DNA of 34,273 nt from an uncultured Collinsella sp. (GTDB lineage Bacteria > Actinomycetota > Coriobacteriia > Coriobacteriales > Coriobacteriaceae): the NCBI GenBank assembly GCA_902464175.1, contig CABQHZ010000007.1, forward strand, positions 1-34,273, in the 5' to 3' direction. The notes beneath the pieces are model-generated. The model was not told the origin of the DNA and did not search any database. It worked only from the letters and a program-made list of their open reading frames with translations. Positions 22,490-31,245 of this stretch are shown piece after piece. The first letter of the stretch is position 1. Each line of letters starts with the position of its first letter. The translations under genes were made by a program, and so were the position numbers.

Positions 22490-24301
22490 ATGAATACTTC
22501 AATTGACATTTCCCACATCCGCAACTTCTCGATCGTTGCGCATATCGACCATGGCAAGTCCACGATCAGCGACCGCATCCTCGAGCTCACCCATACCGTC
22601 GACGAACGCGACATGGAGTCGCAGCTGCTCGACACCATGGATATCGAGCGCGAGCGCGGCATTACGATCAAGTCCAATGCCGTCCGCGTTTCCTATGACG
22701 CCGACGATGGTGAGACGTATCAGTTCAATCTGATCGATACGCCGGGCCACGTGGACTTTACCTATGAGGTCTCGCGCTCGCTGGCAGCCTGTGAGGGCGC
22801 GGTACTCGTTGTCGACGCCACGCAGGGCGTCGAGGCGCAGACCGTTTCCAACGCGACGCTCGCCATGAACGCCAATCTGGACATTGTGCCGGCCATCAAC
22901 AAGATCGACCTGCCCTCGGCCCATCCCGATGAGGTTAAGACCGAGATCGAGGATGACCTGGCGATCCCTGCCGATGATGCTGTGTGCGTCTCGGGCAAGA
23001 CCGGCGAGGGCATTCACGATCTGCTGGAGTCCATTGTCTTTTTGATTTCGCCGCCTAAGGGCGATGCAAACGCTCCGCTCAAAGCGCTCATTTTGGATTC
23101 GTACTTTGACGAGTATCGCGGTGTGGTGGCTACGGTGCGCGTCTTCGATGGTTCCATCAAAAAGGGCGATACCCTGCTTATGATGCAAGCCAAGGGCGAC
23201 TTTTTGGTCGACGTTGTGGGCGTCAAGCGTCCTGCCGAGACCCCGGTCGACGCGCTGACGGTCGGCGAGGTCGGATATGTGGTCACGGGCTTGAAGGATC
23301 CCGAGGCCGTTCGCGTGGGCGATACCCTTACGTGGGCGTCGAACCCCTGCCCCGAGCCGCTTCCCGGTTATCGCGAGGCCAAGCCCATGGTCTATACGGG
23401 CCTGTTCCCGATCGACAACAAGGACTACGAGAACCTGCGTGACGCGCTCGATAAACTGCACGTCAACGACCCGTCGTTGGTGTGGGAGCCCGAGACCTCG
23501 GTGGCGCTCGGCTTTGGCTTCCGCGTGGGCTTCCTGGGCCTGCTGCACATGGAAGTCGTCAAGGAACGCCTGGAGCGCGAGTTCAACCTGGACCTCATTG
23601 CCACGAGTCCCTCGGTTGACTATCACGTCTACAAGACCGACGGCGAAATGATCGATGTCCGCAGTCCGCAGGACCTTCCCGAGGCCACACGCATCGATCG
23701 TATCGAGGAACCCTACCTCAAGGCAAAGATCATCTGCCCGCCTGAGTACACGGGTGCCGTCATGCAGCTCGCCATCGAGCACCGCGGCGTCACAACCGAC
23801 ATGATCCACCTGACGAGCAAATCGGTCGAGATGCGCTTCGATATGCCGCTCGCCGAGCTCATCTTGGACTTCTTCGATCAGCTCAAGAGCCGCACCAAGG
23901 GCTATGCCTCGCTCGACTACGAGTTCAACGAGTACCGTCCCTCCGAGCTCGTGAAGCTCGATATTTTGCTTTCGGGCGACGAGGTGGACGCGCTTTCGTT
24001 TATCGTCCATAAGGACAAGGCATATGGCCTGGCCCGTGGCCTGTGCGACAAGCTCAAGGAGATCATCCCGCGTCAGCTGTTCGAGGTGCCCATCCAGGGT
24101 GCTATCGGCAACAAGATCATCGCCCGTTCCACCGTCAAGGCGCGTCGCAAGGACGTTCTTGCTAAGTGCTACGGCGGCGATATCTCGCGTAAGCGCAAGC
24201 TGCTCGAGAAGCAGAAAGAGGGCAAGAAGCGTATGAAGGCCATCGGATCGGTCGAGGTCCCGCAGGAGGCGTTTATGGCGATCCTCAAGGTGGACGAGTA
24301 G
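22490..24301 (+). CDS. lepA: Elongation factor 4 (LepA), ribosome-associated GTPase
   Basis: Translational GTPase that acts on ribosomes during elongation or assembly. The GTP motifs are AHIDHGKST (17-25), DTPGH (83-87) and NKID (137-140), followed by EF-G-like domains and the LepA-specific C-terminus (GGDISRKRKLLEKQKEGKKRMK). It has 603 residues, normal length. The ATG at 22490 is chosen because it gives the conserved N-terminus; the longer frame from 22430 runs through the rpsT terminator. Translation is probably leaderless. dusB follows after four bases. Confidence 0.97.
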   Translation: MNTSIDISHIRNFSIVAHIDHGKSTISDRILELTHTVDERDMESQLLDTMDIERERGITIKSNAVRVSYDADDGETYQFNLIDTPGHVDFTYEVSRSLAACEGAVLVVDATQGVEAQTVSNATLAMNANLDIVPAINKIDLPSAHPDEVKTEIEDDLAIPADDAVCVSGKTGEGIHDLLESIVFLISPPKGDANAPLKALILDSYFDEYRGVVATVRVFDGSIKKGDTLLMMQAKGDFLVDVVGVKRPAETPVDALTVGEVGYVVTGLKDPEAVRVGDTLTWASNPCPEPLPGYREAKPMVYTGLFPIDNKDYENLRDALDKLHVNDPSLVWEPETSVALGFGFRVGFLGLLHMEVVKERLEREFNLDLIATSPSVDYHVYKTDGEMIDVRSPQDLPEATRIDRIEEPYLKAKIICPPEYTGAVMQLAIEHRGVTTDMIHLTSKSVEMRFDMPLAELILDFFDQLKSRTKGYASLDYEFNEYRPSELVKLDILLSGDEVDALSFIVHKDKAYGLARGLCDKLKEIIPRQLFEVPIQGAIGNKIIARSTVKARRKDVLAKCYGGDISRKRKLLEKQKEGKKRMKAIGSVEVPQEAFMAILKVDE

Positions 24302-24305
24302 GTCC

Positions 24306-25349
24306 ATGGCGCTTTCTGAATACAGCAAGCGGCTGCTGGGTGCCTATGCCGAGCAGCCGTTCCTTATGGCTCCCATGGCGGGCGTGACCGACCCCGCCTA
24401 TCGCATCATGTGTCGCCGCCGCGGTGCCAACCTTGCCTACAGCGAGATGGTGAGCGTGGCGGGTCTTGCCTATGCCAGCAACAAGACCTGGCGCCTGGTG
24501 CTACCGGCCGACGAGGAGCAGCAGATTTGCGTGCAGCTCTTTGGCTCCAAGCCCGAGCAGTTTGCGAGCGCCGTCGTCGCCGTCGAGGAGCGCGTTGGCG
24601 ATCGCCTGTCGCTCATCGATATCAATATGGCATGCCCCGCCCGCAAGGTTGTCACCAAGGGCGAGGGTTCGGCGCTCATGCGCACGCCCGACCTGGCCAA
24701 GAAGATCGTCGAGGCCACGGTTGGCGCGGCGCACGTGCCCGTGACCGTCAAGATTCGCAAGGGCTTTTATGCCGAGGACCGCAATGCCGCGACATTTGCC
24801 CAGATGCTTGAGAGTGCAGGGGCTGCCGCAGTCGCCGTGCATGGTCGTTGCGCCACGCAGCTCTACACGGGTCAGGCCGATTGGTCGGTCGTCGATGAGG
24901 TTGCCGACGCTGTCGAGATTCCCGTGATTGGTTCGGGCGATGTGTTCTCGGCCGAGGACGCTGCTGAGCATCTGCACGGCTCGGGTGCCAGCGCGGTGTT
25001 TATCGCGCGCGGCATCTACGGCAATCCGTGGGTGTTCGGCGATGCCCGAGCCCTTGCACTCGATGGCACGCCGGTTCCTTCTCGCTCCTCGGTCGAGCGC
25101 TTGGACGCTCTGCGTGAGCACCTAACGCTGACGCATGAGCTCTTGCCTCTCATGTCGCGCGCCCGCACGTACGCAAGCTGGTACTTAAAAGGCATGCCCC
25201 ATGCCGCCGCCTGGCGCGCTCAGGTGGTGCGTTGCTCTACGTACGAGGAGTTCATGTCGCTGGTCGATGATATCGAGCGCGATGTGGTGGCCTGCGAGGC
25301 CGCGCTTGCCGCCGGTGAGTCGGTGCCCGCTCATCCGCTGGAGGCTTAA
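24306..25349 (+). CDS. dusB: tRNA-dihydrouridine synthase, DusB type
   Basis: FMN enzyme reducing uridine to dihydrouridine in tRNA. The TIM barrel begins MAPMAGVTDPAYR, the catalytic Cys110 sits in DINMACPARKV, and phosphate-binding residues lie in GSGDVFSAEDA and ARGIYGNPW. The C-terminal helical domain (HYLKGMPH-like WYLKGMPHAAAWR) binds tRNA. It has 347 residues. The ATG at 24306 lies four bases after lepA, with AAGGTGG inside lepA as a distant ribosome binding site. The exact Dus subtype is inferred from general similarity. Confidence 0.92.
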   Translation: MALSEYSKRLLGAYAEQPFLMAPMAGVTDPAYRIMCRRRGANLAYSEMVSVAGLAYASNKTWRLVLPADEEQQICVQLFGSKPEQFASAVVAVEERVGDRLSLIDINMACPARKVVTKGEGSALMRTPDLAKKIVEATVGAAHVPVTVKIRKGFYAEDRNAATFAQMLESAGAAAVAVHGRCATQLYTGQADWSVVDEVADAVEIPVIGSGDVFSAEDAAEHLHGSGASAVFIARGIYGNPWVFGDARALALDGTPVPSRSSVERLDALREHLTLTHELLPLMSRARTYASWYLKGMPHAAAWRAQVVRCSTYEEFMSLVDDIERDVVACEAALAAGESVPAHPLEA

Positions 25350-25351
25350 GG

Positions 25352-26584
25352 GTGGCCGTTACCGCGCTGTACGTGCACGTGCCGTTTTGCGCTCAAAAAT
25401 GCCGCTATTGCGACTTTGACTCGCGCAGCTTTGCTCTGTGTGATTTGGATGCTGCGCTCGATTCCTATTTTGAGCAGCTGTATGCGCGCCTCGATTCCTT
25501 TGGCGACGCCGGGGCGCTTGCGCAGGTCCGCACGGTCTATATTGGCGGCGGCACGCCCTCACTGGCTGGGGAGCGCCTGGTGAAACTTGCCCGTCGTATC
25601 TCCATGTGGTGCAAGCCCGTTGAATTTACTTGCGAAGCCAATCCTGAGTCGCTGACCGTCGAGCTCGCCACCGCGCTTGACGAGGCGGGTGTCACGCGCA
25701 TCTCTCTGGGCGTGCAAACCCTCGACAATACCGAGCTGGCTGCTATTGGCCGCATTCACGATGCTAATCGGGCACTTGCGGCTATCGCGACGGTGAAGGA
25801 TGCTGGCCTCGATGTGTCGTGCGACCTGATGTGCGGCCTTCCCGGGCAGACGGCCGCAAGCTGGCGGAGCACGCTCGATGTCGTGTTGGCGGCGGCGCCT
25901 CATCATGTGTCGGTCTACCCGCTCACGCTCGAGGAGGGCACGCCACTCTATCGCATGGCGTGCCGTGACGAGTCGCTCGAGCCCGACGAGGATTTTCAGG
26001 CTTCGTGCATGGACGCGGCGCGTGAGCGCCTGGGTGCGGCCGGCTATCATCCGTATGAGGTGGCAAGCTACGCGCTCGATGGCCATGAGTGCGCCCATAA
26101 CATTGCCTACTGGACCGGACGGGGCTACCTGGGCCTGGGTCGTTCTGCCGCGGGCATGCTCGACGACGAGGATTTCGACCGTCTTGCAGGCTTGTTCCCC
26201 GGCGTGTCTTCTCGGGGCGATGCGTACCGCGTGCGCCTGGTGCAACGTGACGATGACGCGACGGCGTTCGAGGCCGAATATCTGTCGCAGCGTGAGGCTG
26301 TCGCCGAAGACTTGATGCTCGCTTGTCGCATGACGCGCGGTGTTGCGTCCGACCTGTTGGCTCGTGCAGCTTGCGTCATCCCAACGGGCGAGCTGGCAGC
26401 TGCCTGCGATCGCGCGCTCGAATTGGGTCTTGCCACTTGGGTGCCCGAGACGCTCGGGATTCATGAGGGACCCTTCACCTCGGCAGATGTCATCGCGGGC
26501 CATGTTCGAGCTCGTCTGGCGCCGACCCATCTGGGCTGGCTCGATGGAAATGTTCTGTTCGAGCTGTTTTGGGATCTAGCTTAG
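25352..26584 (+). CDS. hemW: Heme chaperone HemW (radical SAM, coproporphyrinogen oxidase-like)
   Basis: Radical SAM protein of the HemN family. The cluster ligands are Cys13, Cys17 and Cys20 (CAQKCRYC), followed by YIGGGTPS, EANPES and LGVQT motifs and a HemW C-terminal domain. It has the HemW-type CxxxCxxC without the extra cysteine of true HemN, so a heme-transfer role is more likely than porphyrin oxidation. It has 410 residues. The GTG at 25352 follows GGAGG by about seven bases, two bases after dusB. It is the last gene of the lepA-dusB-hemW operon. Confidence 0.92.
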   Translation: MAVTALYVHVPFCAQKCRYCDFDSRSFALCDLDAALDSYFEQLYARLDSFGDAGALAQVRTVYIGGGTPSLAGERLVKLARRISMWCKPVEFTCEANPESLTVELATALDEAGVTRISLGVQTLDNTELAAIGRIHDANRALAAIATVKDAGLDVSCDLMCGLPGQTAASWRSTLDVVLAAAPHHVSVYPLTLEEGTPLYRMACRDESLEPDEDFQASCMDAARERLGAAGYHPYEVASYALDGHECAHNIAYWTGRGYLGLGRSAAGMLDDEDFDRLAGLFPGVSSRGDAYRVRLVQRDDDATAFEAEYLSQREAVAEDLMLACRMTRGVASDLLARAACVIPTGELAAACDRALELGLATWVPETLGIHEGPFTSADVIAGHVRARLAPTHLGWLDGNVLFELFWDLA

Positions 26585-26585
26585 G

Positions 26586-26600
26586 CCGCTCGGGTAGAAT
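26586..26600 (+). promoter_or_regulatory. Candidate promoter of the first dnaJ-like gene
   Basis: CCGCTCGGG followed by TAGAAT (26595-26600) lies directly after the hemW stop. The start of transcription would be near 26607, with AGGAGG at 26628-26633. The 11-mer is shared with the lepA promoter. No CIRCE-type heat-shock operator is seen. Confidence 0.5.
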
Positions 26601-26642
26601 TACCGGAATATATACGCTGCTGTGAGCAGGAGGTTGCCGCGC

Positions 26643-27746
26643 ATGGCGACGATGAACGAAAAAGATTACTACGAGATTCTGGGTGTCTCCAAGGACGCCA
26701 CCTCGCGTGATATTCAAAAGGCCTTCCAGCAAAAGGCCCGTAAGCTCCATCCGGACGTCAATAAAGAGCCGGATGCCGAGGAAAAGTTTAAAGAGGTTTC
26801 CGAGGCCTACGCCGTGCTTTCGGATGAGCAAAAACGTGCGCGCTACGACGCCATGCGTTCTGGCAATCCCTTTGCCGGTGCTCCTACGGCTTCGCCCTAT
26901 GGTGGCGGCTACGCCGGCAGCACGGGCTATGGCAATCCCTTTGAGGGCGGCTTTCCCTTTGGTGGCGCCTGGGGCCAGCAGCGTCGCGGCCAGGCTGCCT
27001 ACAATCCCGAGAACGGCGCCAACGTGGTCGTCGATATCAAACTCGACGCCAAGGAGGCCAAGGGCGGTGCCCGCAAGACCGTCCGCTACACGCGCTTCGA
27101 TACCTGTAACAACTGCGGCGGCTCGGGCTCCGTTTCGTCTGAGCATGCCCATACCTGCCCGAGCTGCGGTGGCCGCGGCCACATCGACGTCGACCTGTCC
27201 TTCCTGTTTGGTGCGGGCACGTTCCAGTCGGTCTGCCCCGAGTGCGGCGGTTCCGGTAAGGTCGTGGCCGACCCCTGCCCCGATTGCGGTGGCAGCGGGC
27301 GAACCCGTGTGACCTCCGAGCAGACGATTGAGTTTCCTGCCGGCACGCACGATGGCGACGAGGTCCGCATTAGCGGCATGGGCCATGCTGGCACTAACGG
27401 TGCCGCGGGCGGCGACCTGGTCGGCCGCGCCCATGTTGAGGCCGAGCGCTTGGAAGGCAAAGCTCGTACTGGCTTTTACCTGATGGGCATTGTGGCGCCG
27501 TTTTTGGTGCTGTCGGCCATCTCGGGCGTGTTCTCGGCCTTTGCCGTGATGTGCTTTATTCCGTTTACCATGGGCCTGTTCATGGTGCTTTCGGACGGTG
27601 TGCTTCATCGCAGCCTGCTGTGGTGGAAGCGCGGTGCGATGCAGTTTGCCAACGGTTTTGCCAACGGCTTCATGTTCGCGCTCGTGTCGGTTTGGTTCGC
27701 GAGCTGCTCGCAACGGGCCATGCTTTCGCCGTATCAAATGCAATAA
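26643..27746 (+). CDS. DnaJ-like co-chaperone with a C-terminal membrane tail
   Basis: J-domain protein that should stimulate DnaK. The J domain has HPD at 36-38, then a Gly/Phe-rich linker (73-112), the start of the substrate-binding domain, and four complete zinc-finger repeats (CNNCGGSG, CPSCGGRG, CPECGGSG, CPDCGGSG; 155-220). After about residue 280 the usual second C-terminal domain is absent. Instead there are hydrophobic segments, about 281-317 (one or two helices) and 331-355, so the protein looks membrane-anchored with the J domain in the cytoplasm. It has 367 residues. The ATG at 26643 follows AGGAGG by nine bases. A frameshift cannot be excluded, but the hydrophobic tail ends in a normal stop and the downstream gene is a complete dnaJ. 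Confidence 0.88.
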   Translation: MATMNEKDYYEILGVSKDATSRDIQKAFQQKARKLHPDVNKEPDAEEKFKEVSEAYAVLSDEQKRARYDAMRSGNPFAGAPTASPYGGGYAGSTGYGNPFEGGFPFGGAWGQQRRGQAAYNPENGANVVVDIKLDAKEAKGGARKTVRYTRFDTCNNCGGSGSVSSEHAHTCPSCGGRGHIDVDLSFLFGAGTFQSVCPECGGSGKVVADPCPDCGGSGRTRVTSEQTIEFPAGTHDGDEVRISGMGHAGTNGAAGGDLVGRAHVEAERLEGKARTGFYLMGIVAPFLVLSAISGVFSAFAVMCFIPFTMGLFMVLSDGVLHRSLLWWKRGAMQFANGFANGFMFALVSVWFASCSQRAMLSPYQMQ

Positions 27747-27760
27747 CATCAAACCCTTTG

Positions 27761-27788
27761 TTTGCGGTCGGCCCAGCTTGGGTATAGG
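27761..27788 (+). promoter_or_regulatory. Candidate promoter of the second dnaJ
   Basis: TTTGCG (27761-27766), 16 bases, then TATAGG (27783-27788), about 40 bases before the GTG start. It suggests that the second dnaJ can be transcribed separately. Confidence 0.4.
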
Positions 27789-27827
27789 ACGCACTGTGAC
27801 AATAATGAAAGTCGGAAGGATTCGGTC

Positions 27828-28976
27828 GTGTCGGAAAATAGGGATTACTACGAGGTGCTTGGCGTCGACAGGGATGCCGACGCGCGGACGATTAAGCGTG
27901 CGTTTCTAAAGAAGGCCCGTACCGTACATCCGGATGTTTCGGACGATCCCGAGGCCGAGGCCAAGTTCAAGGAGCTCAACGAGGCCTATTCCGTTCTTTC
28001 CGATGAGCAGAAGCGTGCTAACTACGACCGTTACGGCACTGCCGACGTTCCTGGTGGTTCGGGCTATGTCGACATCAACGATATCTTTGGTGGCATGGGC
28101 ATGGACGACCTGTTCTCGTCGTTCTTTGGCGGTGGCGCCGGTGGTGGCGCCCGCAGCCGTCGTGAGCGTCGTCGCGGACGTGACATGGCCATCTCCCTTT
28201 CGGTGACCCTTGAGGAGGCGGCGCTCGGTTGCAAAAAGACGATCAGCTATGATCGCCTTGCTCCCTGCGAGGACTGCAACGGTACCGGTAGGGCCGAGGG
28301 TGCACAGGAAAAGCAGTGCAGTCGCTGCCACGGTACGGGCTACGTCACGACGGTTCAGCGATCGTTTTTGGGCCAGGTTCAGTCTTCCTCGCCTTGCCCC
28401 GACTGCCATGGCGAGGGCACGGTTATCGACCATCCCTGCGAGACCTGCGACGGTCAGGGCCGCACGCCTTCGCACGAAAAGATCGACATCGATATTCCCG
28501 CCGGCGTTTCGACCGGTCGCCAGCTGCGTGTGAGCGGCTTTGGCGAGGCCGGCCTTCGCGGCGAGCCTTCGGGCGACCTGATTGTCAACGTGCGCGTTGC
28601 CGACCATGAGCGCTTTAAGCGCAACAGTGACGACCTGTACCTGGTGAGCGATATCTCGATTGCGCAGGCTGCGCTCGGCTGCGAGATCGAGGTCGAGGGC
28701 ATTATGCCCGACGAGGTTGTTAAGGTGACGGTTCCCGCCGGCGCCCAGTTCGGCGACACCGTGAGCGTCAATAATTACGGCATGCCGCGCATTGGCGGTG
28801 GCGGTTCGCGCGGTCGTCTGATTGTGCAGCTGCGCGTGGTCGTTCCCACCAATCTTTCCAATAAGCAACGCGAGCTGCTCCGTGCTTTTGCCGACGAGAT
28901 GGGCGATGACGTCGCTTCCGGTAAGAAGTCGGTGACCGACCGTATCAAGAGTGCCCTCGACGATATCCTCGATTAA
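27828..28976 (+). CDS. dnaJ: Chaperone DnaJ, canonical form
   Basis: Hsp40 partner of DnaK. The J domain has HPD at 34-36, followed by a G/F region (GGMGMDDLFSSFFGGGAGGG), four zinc-finger repeats (CEDCNGTG, CSRCHGTG, CPDCHGEG, CETCDGQG) and the complete C-terminal substrate-binding and dimerisation domains. It has 382 residues, normal length. The GTG at 27828 gives MSENRDYYEVLG and has AAGGA eight bases upstream. It is the complete paralogue of the preceding gene. hrcA, grpE and dnaK are not in the window. Confidence 0.95.
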   Translation: MSENRDYYEVLGVDRDADARTIKRAFLKKARTVHPDVSDDPEAEAKFKELNEAYSVLSDEQKRANYDRYGTADVPGGSGYVDINDIFGGMGMDDLFSSFFGGGAGGGARSRRERRRGRDMAISLSVTLEEAALGCKKTISYDRLAPCEDCNGTGRAEGAQEKQCSRCHGTGYVTTVQRSFLGQVQSSSPCPDCHGEGTVIDHPCETCDGQGRTPSHEKIDIDIPAGVSTGRQLRVSGFGEAGLRGEPSGDLIVNVRVADHERFKRNSDDLYLVSDISIAQAALGCEIEVEGIMPDEVVKVTVPAGAQFGDTVSVNNYGMPRIGGGGSRGRLIVQLRVVVPTNLSNKQRELLRAFADEMGDDVASGKKSVTDRIKSALDDILD

Positions 28977-28985
28977 GGAGCCCGC

Positions 28986-30278
28986 GTGCTCGCACCCCAT
29001 ATTTCCGTCGTCAACCTCGGCTGCCGTGTCAACCGGGTTGAGTCTGACCGTATCACTGCCGATCTTATGCGCCTGGGCTTTGCTATGGTGGAGCCCCAGG
29101 ATGCCGATTTGATCGTCATTAACACCTGTGCCGTTACGGGCGAGGCCGAGGCCAAGACCCGTAAGGCCGTCCGTCATGCGCTGGCCCATCCAAATGAGCC
29201 CTATGTGGTCGTGACCGGATGCGTGGTCAATTTGCATCCCGAGGAGCTGTTGGAGCTTTCGGATCGCGTGATTGCCGAGCCGTCTAAGATCGATGTCGCC
29301 GAACGTGTCTGCGAGGTGCTGGGCGTTGAGTCCGATAGCGTTCCCGCCTGCAGCGATGGTGACGTGGTCGATGCGCTCGGTCGTTCGCGGCTGGGCGTGA
29401 AGATCCAGGATGGCTGCAACCACCGTTGCACCTATTGCATCGTGTGGAAGGCCCGCGGCCCCGAGCGTTCCGTGCCCGTCGAGTCCGTGCTTGAGCAAGT
29501 TCGCGAGGCCCAGGAGGCCGGCGTGCCCGAGGTGGTGCTGACCGGTGTGAACCTGGGTGCCTACGATGGCAAGAGCGCGACCGACGAGCATGTCGAAATC
29601 GATGAGCTGCTCGAGGCCATCATGGAGCGCACGACTATTGCGCATGTGCGCATTTCCTCGGTCGAACCCATGGATATCTCTGAGCGCCTGCTTAAGGTTG
29701 TGGCGCGCTATCCGCAGCGTATTGCCCCGTTTTTGCACCTGCCCGTACAGTCCGGCTGTACGGCGACGCTGCATCGCATGGGTCGTCCCTATAGTGCCGA
29801 GGCCTTTGAGGACACGGTGCGCATGATTCGCGCCATCCTGCCGCAGGCGTCTCTTTCGTGCGACGTCATCGTCGGTTTTCCTGGTGAGACGGACGAGGAG
29901 TTCGAGGAGTCGCTGGCGCTGTGCCGCCGCGTGGGGTTCTCGCGTATGCACGTGTTCCGCTACAGTAAGCGTCCCGGTACCCTTGCTGCCGACATGCCCG
30001 ACCAGGTGCCGCCCGAGGTTATGGCCGAGCGCAGCCGCCGTATGCGAGACGCGGCGCAGGAGCTCGCTATTGCCGATGCTCGTCGTCGCGTGGGCACTGT
30101 CGAGCGTGCCGTGCTCGAGTATGGTGACAACCTGACGCTCGGTTCGTTCCATCATGCCCGTCTTGACGATACCTGTGGACTTACAGCCCCGTGCCTGCTC
30201 GATGTTGCTATCATCGGAGTCGATGATTCCGGCTTGGTCCATGCGCGCAGGGAGGTCCATGGAAGCCTCGAAGATTAG
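28986..30278 (+). CDS. mtaB: tRNA methylthiotransferase, MtaB-like
   Basis: Radical SAM enzyme that adds a methylthio group to t6A37 of tRNA (MtaB) or a related position. The N-terminal UPF0004 domain has Cys residues in NLGCRVN, NTCAVTG and VVTGCVV. The radical SAM motif is Cys144, Cys148 and Cys151 (CNHRCTYC), and HLPVQSG and FPGETDEEF are also typical. The TRAM end is short. It has 430 residues. The GTG at 28986 has AAGGAG five bases upstream, overlapping the end of dnaJ. MtaB is preferred over MiaB and RimO because of the dnaJ neighbourhood and sequence style. Confidence 0.88.
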   Translation: MLAPHISVVNLGCRVNRVESDRITADLMRLGFAMVEPQDADLIVINTCAVTGEAEAKTRKAVRHALAHPNEPYVVVTGCVVNLHPEELLELSDRVIAEPSKIDVAERVCEVLGVESDSVPACSDGDVVDALGRSRLGVKIQDGCNHRCTYCIVWKARGPERSVPVESVLEQVREAQEAGVPEVVLTGVNLGAYDGKSATDEHVEIDELLEAIMERTTIAHVRISSVEPMDISERLLKVVARYPQRIAPFLHLPVQSGCTATLHRMGRPYSAEAFEDTVRMIRAILPQASLSCDVIVGFPGETDEEFEESLALCRRVGFSRMHVFRYSKRPGTLAADMPDQVPPEVMAERSRRMRDAAQELAIADARRRVGTVERAVLEYGDNLTLGSFHHARLDDTCGLTAPCLLDVAIIGVDDSGLVHARREVHGSLED

Positions 30279-31245
30279 ACTTACCGTTCCCGAGGGAATT
30301 GATCCCTCGTGCGTTTTGGGCGCCGGCGACGGCGTCCTTCGTGCACTCGAGAGCTTGGTTCGCGCCCATGTGGTCGCCCGTGGCGATAGCATCGCCGTGA
30401 GCGGTGACCCGGACGAGGTCGAACTCGTGGCTCGCTTTTTCGAACATGCTTTTCGCGAGGCGGCGGCCGGTCGTACCCTGTCTGCCGACGATGTCTCTCG
30501 CTGCCTGGCCGTCTTGCGCGATGGTGAGCACGAGGCTACGTCGCTTCGCGATGACGTGCTGCTTTCGTATCGCGGTCGCGTCATTCGCCCCAAGACGCTC
30601 GGGCAAAAGCGCTATGTGGATGCCATTCGCTCGCATACCATCACCTTTGGCTTGGGTCCTGCCGGTACCGGTAAGACCTATCTGGCCATGGCGCTCGCCG
30701 TTGCCGCGCTCAAGCGCCATGAGGTGGGCCGTTTGATCTTGACGCGTCCTGTTGTCGAGGCGGGGGAGAACCTGGGCTTTTTGCCTGGCACCCTCGAGGA
30801 AAAGATCGATCCGTACATGCGTCCGCTCTACGACGCCCTTTTTGACATGATGGATCGCGAGCGCACCGATGAGCTTATGGAGCGCGGCGTGATCGAGATC
30901 GCCCCGCTTGCCTATATGCGCGGTCGTACGCTGAGCGATGCTTTCGTGGTGCTCGACGAGGCGCAAAATACTACGCCCGAGCAGATGAAGATGTTCCTGA
31001 CACGCCTTGGATTCAACTCCAAGTTCGTGATTACCGGCGACCTCAGCCAGCGCGACCTGGTGGGTCGTCGTGGTGGCTTGGCGGATGTTGAGAAGATTTT
31101 GGGCCGTGTCGACGATGTGGCGTTTGCACACCTGGAGCGCGCCGACGTGGTGCGCCATGCCCTAGTGGGTCGTATCGTTGAGGCATATGATGCTTATGAT
31201 GACGTGCGCGAGCAGCGCTCGCGCGACCGAAAGGAGTCCCGTTGA
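30259..31245 (+). CDS. phoH: PhoH-like ATPase
   Basis: P-loop ATPase of the PhoH family, associated with RNA metabolism and usually found beside ybeY. The P-loop GPAGTGKT is at 133-140, the Walker B segment is VVLDEAQNTTPEQMK, and FVITGDLSQRDL follows. It has 328 residues. The ATG at 30259 overlaps mtaB by 20 bases; GGGAGG is only three bases upstream, which is unusually close, but no better start is visible. ybeY overlaps its stop codon. Confidence 0.93.
   Translation: MEASKIRLTVPEGIDPSCVLGAGDGVLRALESLVRAHVVARGDSIAVSGDPDEVELVARFFEHAFREAAAGRTLSADDVSRCLAVLRDGEHEATSLRDDVLLSYRGRVIRPKTLGQKRYVDAIRSHTITFGLGPAGTGKTYLAMALAVAALKRHEVGRLILTRPVVEAGENLGFLPGTLEEKIDPYMRPLYDALFDMMDRERTDELMERGVIEIAPLAYMRGRTLSDAFVVLDEAQNTTPEQMKMFLTRLGFNSKFVITGDLSQRDLVGRRGGLADVEKILGRVDDVAFAHLERADVVRHALVGRIVEAYDAYDDVREQRSRDRKESR

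Noticed and set aside
22499..24328. 609-codon minus-strand open frame opposite lepA
   Set aside because: Shadow of a highly conserved gene in the reverse frame; no independent start signal or motif.
26643..27746. Reading the first dnaJ-like gene as a frameshifted pseudogene
   Set aside because: The hydrophobic tail has a coherent membrane-protein composition with normal codon use for this genome, and the J domain and zinc fingers are intact. Comparison with relatives would settle it.
27906..30593. 895-codon minus-strand open frame opposite dnaJ, mtaB and phoH
   Set aside because: It spans three clear genes and the gaps between them, has no family motif, and has the Ala/Gly/His-rich composition of a codon-bias shadow.
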